Shown: one piece after another, positions 1 through 5,455 of the stretch
Layout of the letters: each line of letters starts with the position of its first letter
Position numbering within the stretch: the stretch's first letter is position 1
Source: Paracoccaceae bacterium
Lineage (GTDB): Bacteria > Pseudomonadota > Alphaproteobacteria > Rhodobacterales > Rhodobacteraceae
DNA length: 9,566 nt
NCBI GenBank assembly: GCA_024742655.1
Contig: JANSYB010000043.1
Coordinates: 1 to 9,566, forward strand
Direction: 5' to 3'
The notes under the pieces: model-generated
Database searches by the model: none
What the model was told of the DNA's origin: nothing
The model's input: the letters and a program-made list of their open reading frames with translations, nothing else
Made by a program: the position numbers and the translations under genes

Positions 1-1
1 C

Positions 2-1075
2 AAGGTACAGCCCTGTGCCCCCTACGAGGCCAGCCGGTTGGCGGGCGAGGAAATGGACGAGGCGCGTGAACGGCTGTCGGCCATGCTGGGCGTGGCGCAG
101 GACGAGTTGAGCTTCGGCCCGTCCACCACGCAGAACACCTACGTTCTGGCGCAGGCGTTTCGCCAATGGTTGAACGACGGTGACGCGATCATCGTCACCG
201 ATCAGGATCATGAGGCCAATTCCGGCCCCTGGCGGAGGCTGGCGGATGAGGGCATCGAGGTGCGTGAATGGCGCATCGATCGTGAAACCGGGCTTTTGCG
301 GCTGGAGGATCTGGAAAACCTGCTGGACGAAAGCGTGCGGCTGGTGTGTTTCCCGCATTGCTCGAACATCGTGGGGGCAGTGAACCCGGTGGTCGAAATC
401 ACCGCCGCCGCCCATGCGGCAGGGGCGTTCGTCTGTGTCGATGGTGTCTCTTACGCGCCGCACGGATTTGTCAACGTGGGCGAGATGGGTCCGGATATCT
501 ATCTGTTCTCCGCCTACAAGACCTACGGCCCGCATCAGGGCATCATGACCATCCGGCGCGAGTTGGGAGAGATGCTGCCGAATCAGGGCCACTGGTTCAA
601 CGCCAACAGCCTTTACAAACGCTTTACGCCTGCCGGGCCGGATCACGCGCAGGTCGCTGCCAGCGCGGGGATGGCGGACTATTACGCGGCCCTGGCGCAG
701 CATCACGGCATCACCGGTGATGCGGTGGCGCAGACCGCCGGCGTGCATGACCTGATGCGTGATCACGAAACCCAGCTGTTGCAGCCTGTGCTGGATTACC
801 TGGCGGACAAGAATTCCGTCCGGCTGATCGGCCCGCGCGATGCCGCGGCCAAGGCGCCCACCGTCGCCGTGGAACTGCCCGGCCCGGGCGAGGCCGCCGC
901 CGAGGCGCTGGCCGCGCATGGCATCATGGCGGGGGGCGGCGATTTTTACGGGGCGCGTCCGTTGCAGGCGATGGGGATCGATCTGGACAAGGGGGTCCTG
1001 CGGCTGAGTTTCGTGCACTACACGCAGCAGGACGATATCGACAAACTGCTGACCGCGCTTGACGATGTTCTTTGA
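2..1075 (+). CDS. Class V aminotransferase-fold PLP enzyme (cysteine desulfurase-like), 5' truncated by the window edge
   Basis: The reading frame is open from base 2 to the TGA at 1073-1075 (357 codons visible), with no stop before the first possible start (TTG at 38), so the true start lies upstream. The fold-type I PLP signature is clear: a cofactor-binding Asp in VCVDGVSYAPH (Asp codon 440-442) and the Schiff-base Lys in FSAYKTYGPH (codon 518-520). From family lengths of about 390-400 residues, some 40-50 N-terminal residues are missing. The SxYKxYGPH form resembles the branch of class V enzymes annotated as 'cysteine desulfurase-like', not true SufS/IscS. The C-terminal loop that carries the catalytic Cys in SufS reads GGGDFYGARPL (about 932-964) and has no Cys. 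Desulfurase activity is therefore doubtful; a lyase, epimerase or transaminase is equally possible. The substrate cannot be told from sequence. The stop codon overlaps the putative promoter of the next gene. Confidence 0.85.
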   Translation, partial: KVQPCAPYEASRLAGEEMDEARERLSAMLGVAQDELSFGPSTTQNTYVLAQAFRQWLNDGDAIIVTDQDHEANSGPWRRLADEGIEVREWRIDRETGLLRLEDLENLLDESVRLVCFPHCSNIVGAVNPVVEITAAAHAAGAFVCVDGVSYAPHGFVNVGEMGPDIYLFSAYKTYGPHQGIMTIRRELGEMLPNQGHWFNANSLYKRFTPAGPDHAQVAASAGMADYYAALAQHHGITGDAVAQTAGVHDLMRDHETQLLQPVLDYLADKNSVRLIGPRDAAAKAPTVAVELPGPGEAAAEALAAHGIMAGGGDFYGARPLQAMGIDLDKGVLRLSFVHYTQQDDIDKLLTALDDVL

Positions 1076-1101
1076 TCCGCCCCTGCCGCGCCGGCGTATC
1101 A
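1073..1101 (+). promoter_or_regulatory. Putative RpoE (ECF11-type) promoter of the photolyase gene
   Basis: TGATCC (1073-1078) is followed by 16 bases and then CGTATCA (1095-1101). This matches the -35 TGATCC / -10 CGTA-like pattern that I recall for ECF11 sigma factors such as R. sphaeroides RpoE, the singlet-oxygen sigma factor. The first three bases of the -35 are the stop codon of the upstream gene. A start of transcription near 1106-1110 would leave a leader of about 15-20 bases before the GTG at 1126. Photolyase is a known RpoE target in R. sphaeroides, which supports the call. The match is by eye; no position weight matrix was run. Confidence 0.6.
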
Positions 1102-1110
1102 CACGTCAAA

Positions 1111-1119
1111 GAGGCGGGG
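1111..1119 (+). promoter_or_regulatory. Ribosome binding site that decides the photolyase start
   Basis: GAGGCGGGG lies 6-11 bases before the GTG at 1126. The competing TTG at 1072 has no purine-rich stretch before it and lies upstream of the putative promoter, so it would not be on the transcript. Confidence 0.5.
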
Positions 1120-1125
1120 CATAGC

Positions 1126-2541
1126 GTGACCAATCCAACCATCCTGTGGCTGCGGCGCGACCTGCGGCTGAGCGATCACGCGGCGCTGAGCGCCGCCGTG
1201 GCGCGCGGCGGGCCGGTCATTCCGGTCTTCATCCGCGACGACAGCGTCGACAGCCTCGGGGCCGCGCCGAAATGGCGTTTGGGTCTGTCGCTGGCCGATT
1301 TTTCCCGACGGCTCGAGGAAAAGGGTAGCCGCCTGATCCTGCGGTCGGGCGACGCGCTGACGGTGCTTCAGGCGCTTGTCGCCGAGACGGGGGCAGGGGC
1401 GGTTTACTGGTTGCGGCTGTATGATCCCGACGCGATCGAGCGCGACAGTGCTGTCAAATCCGCGCTTCGCGACGCAGGGATAGACGCGCAAAGCCACGCG
1501 GGCCATGTCCTGTTCGAGCCATGGACGGTCGAGACCAAGACCGGTGGCTTCTACAGGGTTTACACGCCCATGTGGCGTGCCGTGCGCGACCGCGATGTGC
1601 CCGGGACGCTGGCTGCGCCGGGGGAACTGCGCGCCCCGGCGGACTGGCCCGCCGGCGAGGATCTCGTCGACTGGCGCATGGGCCGTGCGATGAACCGCGG
1701 CGCGCAGGTGTGCCTGCCCTATCAGCGCGTGGGCGAAGAGGCGGCACAGGGGCGGCTGGGCTGGTTCATGGGCCACGGTGTGGCCGATTATGACACGGCG
1801 CGCGACCTGCCGGGCGAGGATGGCACATCGGGGCTGTCCGAGAACCTTTCGCTGGGCGAGATTTCCCCGCGTCAGTGCTGGCATGCGGGGCAGCGCGCCT
1901 TGCAGGACGGGGCCGGTGGCGCGGAAACCTGGCTCAAGGAGCTGGTCTGGCGCGAGTTCGCCTATCACCTGATGTATCACACGCCCCGCATCCTGACGCG
2001 CAACTGGCGCGAGGAATGGGAGGCGTTCGGCTGGAACACCGACGAGGACCGCGCCGATGTGGTGGCGTGGAAACAGGGGCGCACCGGAGAGCCGTTCGTC
2101 GATGCCGCCATGCGCGAGATGTATGTGACCGGCAAGATGCACAACCGCGCCCGGATGATCGTGGCCTCGTATCTGACCAAGCATCTGCTGACCCACTGGA
2201 AGATCGGGATGCACTGGTTCGAGGAGTGCCTGACCGACTGGGATCCGGCCAGCAACGCGATGGGGTGGCAATGGTCGGCGGGCAGCGGGCCGGATGCCAC
2301 GCCCTATTTCCGCATCTTCAACCCCGAAACGCAGGTCGAGAAATTCGACCCCAAGGGCGTGTACCGCCGCCGCTGGATCGCCGAAGGGCGGGCAAACCCG
2401 TCCGAAACCGCGCTCAGCTACTTCGCGGCGGTCCCGCGCAGCTGGGGCTTGGCGCCCGATCATCCCTATCCCGCCCCGGTGGTCGATCTAAAGCAGGGTC
2501 GTGCCCGCGCGCTGTCGGCCTATGAGGCGCGGGGATTTTGA
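1126..2541 (+). CDS. phrB: Deoxyribodipyrimidine photolyase (class I CPD photolyase/cryptochrome family)
   Basis: A flavoprotein that repairs UV-induced cyclobutane pyrimidine dimers in DNA using blue light. From the GTG at 1126 it is 471 residues, almost exactly the length of E. coli PhrB. It opens with the antenna-domain (Rossmann) hallmark TILWLRRDLRLSDHAALSAA. The FAD-binding helical domain follows, with VWREFAYHL, GEPFVDAAMREM, GKMHNRARMI (Asn340 matching E. coli Asn341) and WDPASNAMGWQWSAGSG. Asn377 sits at the place of the Asn facing flavin N5, and Asp371/Asp373 match E. coli Asp372/Asp374. The electron-transfer Trp triad is intact: Trp381, Trp358 and Trp303. All this favours a working photolyase over a pure cryptochrome photoreceptor; the antenna chromophore cannot be told. 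The frame runs on 5' to a TTG at 1072, but homology starts at the GTG. It has its own probable RpoE-type promoter. The R. sphaeroides counterpart is called phrA. Confidence 0.93.
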   Translation: MTNPTILWLRRDLRLSDHAALSAAVARGGPVIPVFIRDDSVDSLGAAPKWRLGLSLADFSRRLEEKGSRLILRSGDALTVLQALVAETGAGAVYWLRLYDPDAIERDSAVKSALRDAGIDAQSHAGHVLFEPWTVETKTGGFYRVYTPMWRAVRDRDVPGTLAAPGELRAPADWPAGEDLVDWRMGRAMNRGAQVCLPYQRVGEEAAQGRLGWFMGHGVADYDTARDLPGEDGTSGLSENLSLGEISPRQCWHAGQRALQDGAGGAETWLKELVWREFAYHLMYHTPRILTRNWREEWEAFGWNTDEDRADVVAWKQGRTGEPFVDAAMREMYVTGKMHNRARMIVASYLTKHLLTHWKIGMHWFEECLTDWDPASNAMGWQWSAGSGPDATPYFRIFNPETQVEKFDPKGVYRRRWIAEGRANPSETALSYFAAVPRSWGLAPDHPYPAPVVDLKQGRARALSAYEARGF

Positions 2542-2558
2542 GCCTGTCCAACAAACAC

Positions 2559-2586
2559 CTTGAAGCCGCGACGGTTAACGCCATAA
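2559..2586 (+). promoter_or_regulatory. Putative heat-shock-sigma (RpoH-type) promoter before the CFA-type methyltransferase
   Basis: CTTGAA (2559-2564) and CCATAA (2581-2586) are separated by 16 bases, like the CTTGAA / CCATNT promoters of alphaproteobacterial RpoH sigma factors. It lies in the 76-bp gap between the photolyase stop and the next ATG, the longest non-coding stretch in the window. Transcription would start near 2592-2595, some 25 bases before the ATG. I see no TGATCC here, so this promoter looks different in class from the one before the photolyase. In R. sphaeroides the RpoE and RpoHII regulons overlap in the singlet-oxygen response. The call is by eye. Confidence 0.5.
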
Positions 2587-2588
2587 CC
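2573..2588 (+). repeat. Short inverted repeat overlapping the -10 region
   Basis: GGTTA (2573-2577) and TAACC (2584-2588) are perfect complements around a 6-base centre, and the right arm covers part of the putative -10. It could be an operator half-site pair, but a 5-bp arm can easily arise by chance. Confidence 0.25.
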
Positions 2589-2605
2589 TTACTGACAAAA
2601 GTGAC

Positions 2606-2612
2606 AAGGGGA
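2606..2612 (+). promoter_or_regulatory. Strong ribosome binding site of the CFA-type methyltransferase gene
   Basis: AAGGGGA ends five bases before the ATG at 2618. It is the best Shine-Dalgarno match in the window and supports this start and independent translation of the gene. Confidence 0.65.
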
Positions 2613-2617
2613 CACGC

Positions 2618-3826
2618 ATGATCCTGACCGAGACGACCGGGCAAACCGGCTTGCCGAGATACTTCGCGCAGATGTTTGCCGTGGCCCGGACGATCGAAAA
2701 CGGTCGGCTTGATATCGGTCTGTCCGATGGCCGGGTGTTCCGTGCCGAAGGGTCCGGACCCGGCCCGGTGGCGCGGATCGACATTCATAATGAAGATGTC
2801 TTCGCCCGCATGGTGCGAGAGGGGTATCTGGGGTTTTGTGATTCCTATCTCGAGGAGTGGTGGTCCACGCCCGACCTTCAGGCCTTCATGGATCTCGTCA
2901 ACAGCGGCAATGACAAGATGTATAACGGCTACCCGGGGCAGTTCCTTGTCGAGCTTTACGAGAAACTGCGCTTCTGGCTGCAACGCAACAGCAAGAAACA
3001 GGCCCGCAAGAACATCAGCTATCACTATGATCTGGGCAATGATTTCTACCAGCTGTGGCTGGATGACACGATGACCTATTCCAGTGCGATCTTCGAGACC
3101 GGACAGGAGAGTACCGAAAAGGCCCAGATCGCCAAATATGCCAGCATGGTCGACCAGATGGGCGCCAAACCGGGCGATCACGTGCTGGAAATCGGCTGTG
3201 GCTGGGGCGGGTTCGCCGAGTATGCCGCCAAGGAGCGCGGCCTGAAAGTGACCGGCCTGACGATCAGCGAAGAGCAGTTCAAGTATGCCAGTGAACGCAT
3301 TGAAAAGGCAGGGCTTTCGGATCAGGTTGAATTCAAGTTGCAGGATTACCGCGATGAGCGGGGCCAGTATGACGGTATCGCCAGTATCGAGATGTTCGAG
3401 GCGGTGGGCGAAAAATACTGGCCGGTCTATTTCGAGACCGTCCGCGAGCGTCTGAAGCCCGGCGGGCAGGCAACACTACAGATCATCACCGTCGAGGACA
3501 GCCGGTACGAGGCCTATCGCAACGACGTGGACTTCATCCAGAAATACATCTTTCCCGGCGGTATGCTGCCCAGCCCGTCGGTCCTGCGCGACGAGATCCG
3601 GCGCGCGGGTCTGAAGGTGCGCGGCTCCATCGAGTTCGGGCAAAGTTACAGCCTGACCCTGCGGCGGTGGTTCGAAACCTTCAACGCAAGATGGGACGAA
3701 GTGGCGCGTCTGGGCTTCGACAACAGGTTCCGGCGGATGTGGAATTTCTACCTCACCTCTTGTGCCGGGGCCTTCCAAGGGGGTAATTGCGATGTGACAC
3801 AGATCACAATCGCCAGGCCCGAGTAG
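2618..3826 (+). CDS. cfaA: CFA synthase-family SAM-dependent fatty-acyl-phospholipid methyltransferase (probable UfaM/CfaA type)
   Basis: A 402-residue protein that adds a SAM-derived carbon to the double bond of acyl chains in membrane phospholipids. It shows the family blocks in order: YHYDLGNDFYQLW (135-147), MTYSSAIF (152-159), the SAM loop VLEIGCGWGGF (189-199), MFEAVGEKYW, QKYIFPGGMLPS, and a C-terminal FGQSYSLTL plus SCAGAF. By alignment from memory with E. coli CFA synthase (382 aa), bicarbonate-site residues Glu239, Ile268 and Tyr317 are kept (Glu261, Ile290, Tyr344), but Cys139 is Ser156 and His266 is Gln288. This pattern, with the adjacent photolyase, fits R. sphaeroides UfaM (RSP_2144 as I recall), which methylates vaccenoyl chains on the way to furan fatty acids, better than a cyclopropane synthase. 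The partners UfaD and UfaO are not in the window. It has its own promoter-like site and strong RBS; the stop TAG abuts the ATG of trgA. Family is certain; product is inference. Confidence 0.9.
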   Translation: MILTETTGQTGLPRYFAQMFAVARTIENGRLDIGLSDGRVFRAEGSGPGPVARIDIHNEDVFARMVREGYLGFCDSYLEEWWSTPDLQAFMDLVNSGNDKMYNGYPGQFLVELYEKLRFWLQRNSKKQARKNISYHYDLGNDFYQLWLDDTMTYSSAIFETGQESTEKAQIAKYASMVDQMGAKPGDHVLEIGCGWGGFAEYAAKERGLKVTGLTISEEQFKYASERIEKAGLSDQVEFKLQDYRDERGQYDGIASIEMFEAVGEKYWPVYFETVRERLKPGGQATLQIITVEDSRYEAYRNDVDFIQKYIFPGGMLPSPSVLRDEIRRAGLKVRGSIEFGQSYSLTLRRWFETFNARWDEVARLGFDNRFRRMWNFYLTSCAGAFQGGNCDVTQITIARPE

Positions 3827-4285
3827 ATGCCCAAGACAGATCACATGCCCACTACGGCCAAGGGTGTTGCCGCACTCGGAATGGCCGCCATCGCCTGGTA
3901 CGGCTCTGAAATGTATCGCCCGCTGATGCCCGAAGGGACCGATTTCGGGTGGTTCAACGAGGTCAACGTGGTGCTTGCACTGCTGTGTGGCTGGTTCGTT
4001 GCGGGGTCACGCTTCGGATATGGGTATTCGGACGGTATCAGCGCCGGGCTGACGGGAATGGGCGCGCTCGTCTTCTGGGCATTGCTGCTGCAAAGCTTCA
4101 ATGAAATGCTGCGCCTTGCACTGGAGCGCCGCTATGACGGTCCGGTCGAGGGGCTGACGGCGGTGTTCGAACTCGCGGTCGATTATGGCTCCAACCTGGC
4201 GCACTGGCCGCTTCTGGCGCTGCTGATCGGCGGGGGCGTCGTCGTCGGCATCGTGGGGGAGTGGGTGTCGCATCGTTGGTCCTGA
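3827..4285 (+). CDS. trgA: TrgA-family small membrane protein (tellurite resistance)
   Basis: A 152-residue inner-membrane protein with four hydrophobic helices: about 13-30, 43-60, 72-95 and 127-146. The LMPEGTDFGWFN segment after helix 1 and the LVFWALLLQSFNEMLRLALE stretch in helix 3 are typical of the TrgA family, first found as part of the trgAB tellurite-resistance locus of R. sphaeroides. The biochemical function is unknown. The ATG directly follows the TAG of the upstream gene (3824-3829), a layout that favours translational re-initiation. An in-frame ATG at 3845 gives MPTTAKGV, which looks more like the family N-terminus as I remember it, so the true start may be there; neither has a strong RBS. 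Four bases separate it from trgB. Confidence 0.88.
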   Translation: MPKTDHMPTTAKGVAALGMAAIAWYGSEMYRPLMPEGTDFGWFNEVNVVLALLCGWFVAGSRFGYGYSDGISAGLTGMGALVFWALLLQSFNEMLRLALERRYDGPVEGLTAVFELAVDYGSNLAHWPLLALLIGGGVVVGIVGEWVSHRWS

Positions 4286-4289
4286 CCCG

Positions 4290-5399
4290 ATGACGGACAT
4301 ATTCCTGTGCGGGGCGATGGCGTGGCCGCCCGTGCTGCGCCTGCTGGCCGGGGATGCGGCCGACGGGGCCCGCCCGGCGGTGTTGCAGGATGCGGCGACT
4401 TTATCGGAGGACGGATGCTGTTTTCCGGTCTGCGTGGCGCAGGTTGGCCGCACCGCCGAGGGCATTCTGCTGCGCGATGCGCCACGCGACGTTCTGGACC
4501 GCGCCACCTTCCTTGCCGCGGGTCTTGGCATGGACCCGGTGGATCGACACATCGAGGGCGGCGCTGTGCGCTGTTTTCTGGCCGCGCCTGCGCCGCTGAC
4601 GCAGACCGCCGAATGGAAAGAGACCCTCTGGGCGGAACGGTGGGGCGCACATGCGGGCCTCGCGGTGCAGGAAATCCTGACGCATATGGGCCGGTTTTCC
4701 CCCGAAGACCTGCGCGGCCGGATGTCCATGATCCTGTCGCGCGCTGAGGCGCGGCTGGCCGCGCGCGACAGCGCACCCGCCACGCTGCGCACTGCGCTTG
4801 AGGCCGGAACGGCCGAGGTTCTCGACCGCCAGACCCCGCATGCCGGTTTTTTCCTGACACGCAGCTACACGCTGCGGCATCCCGGTTTCGACGGGGCCAT
4901 GAGCCCGACTCTGATACGCGAGGTGTTCGTGGCGACCGATGCCGCGATCGTTTTGCCCTATGACCCCGTTCGCGACCGGCTGCTGCTGGTGGAACAGTTT
5001 CGCATGGGCCCGTTTGGCCGGGGCGACCCCTTGCCTTGGGTGCTGGAACCCGTCGCGGGCCGTGTCGATGCGGGCGAGCGTCCCGAAACCACCGCCCGGC
5101 GCGAATGCATGGAGGAGGCCGGCCTGGCGCTGCGCGGGCTTGAGCATGTCTCGAGCCACTATTGCTCGCCGGGGTGCTCGACCGAGGTGTTTCACTGCTA
5201 TGTCGGGCTGTGCGATCTGCCCGAGATGGAGCAGGGCACCGGCGGGCTTGAGACCGAGGACGAGGATATCCGCACCCATGTTCTGGGCTTCGAGGCCGCG
5301 CTGGAACTGACCCGCACGGGCGAGGCCAATATCGGCCCGCTGGTCCTGTTGCTGCTCTGGCTTGAGCGGGAGCGGCCGCGCCTGCGCGCGATTGCTTGA
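4290..5399 (+). CDS. trgB: TrgB: AIG2/gamma-glutamylcyclotransferase-like domain fused to a Nudix hydrolase domain
   Basis: A 369-residue, probably cytosolic, two-domain protein. Residues ~1-150 resemble the AIG2/GGCT fold: an initial strand and glycine loop (FLCGAMAWPPVLRLLAGD) and a later FLAAGLG segment (74-80). Residues ~180-365 are a Nudix hydrolase of the ADP-ribose pyrophosphatase kind, with a complete Nudix box at 257-279 (G-x5-E-x7-RECMEEAG), so the metal-binding glutamates are present. The likely reaction is cleavage of a nucleoside diphosphate linked to another moiety, such as ADP-ribose; the substrate is not proven. The N-terminal domain looks degenerate: the usual Y/F-G-T/S-L loop is LCGAM, and the position of the usual catalytic Glu is Ala76. 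Gene order trgA-trgB-cysK matches the R. sphaeroides tellurite-resistance locus. The four-base gap after trgA, with no obvious RBS, suggests coupled translation. Confidence 0.88.
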   Translation: MTDIFLCGAMAWPPVLRLLAGDAADGARPAVLQDAATLSEDGCCFPVCVAQVGRTAEGILLRDAPRDVLDRATFLAAGLGMDPVDRHIEGGAVRCFLAAPAPLTQTAEWKETLWAERWGAHAGLAVQEILTHMGRFSPEDLRGRMSMILSRAEARLAARDSAPATLRTALEAGTAEVLDRQTPHAGFFLTRSYTLRHPGFDGAMSPTLIREVFVATDAAIVLPYDPVRDRLLLVEQFRMGPFGRGDPLPWVLEPVAGRVDAGERPETTARRECMEEAGLALRGLEHVSSHYCSPGCSTEVFHCYVGLCDLPEMEQGTGGLETEDEDIRTHVLGFEAALELTRTGEANIGPLVLLLLWLERERPRLRAIA

Positions 5400-5424
5400 G
5401 TTCCCCGGGGGCCTCCTCTAAGTC
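5396..5424 (+). promoter_or_regulatory. Possible weak housekeeping promoter for cysK
   Basis: TTGAGT (5396-5401) overlaps the trgB stop and is followed after 17 bases by TAAGTC (5419-5424). The -35 keeps TTGA but the -10 is poor. The main support is context: this 56-base gap breaks an otherwise touching row of genes. A GC-rich palindrome CCCCGGGG (5403-5410) lies in the spacer. Confidence 0.25.
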
Positions 5425-5455
5425 TGGCACAACGCAGGATGGGAGACCGGGGCGG

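Noticed and set aside
1072..1125. TTG at 1072 as the photolyase start
   Set aside because: It adds 18 residues unlike any photolyase N-terminus, lacks an RBS, and would lie upstream of the putative promoter.
1099..2463. Long open frame (454 codons) on the - strand opposite photolyase
   Set aside because: It shows no recognisable domain, is composed of the Arg/Pro/Ala/His-rich residues expected from a shadow of a high-GC gene, and the + strand gene has full family motifs.
2593..2610. Tandem TGACAA at 2593 and 2602
   Set aside because: Two 6-base copies nine bases apart, the second running into the Shine-Dalgarno; too short to claim an operator.
5403..5410. CCCCGGGG palindrome as a terminator after trgB
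   Set aside because: There is no loop and no T-run after it; it cannot form a usual intrinsic terminator.
5396..5455. TTG at 5396 as the cysK start
   Set aside because: It adds 20 residues without family similarity; the ATG at 5456 has a GGGAG upstream and matches where homology begins.
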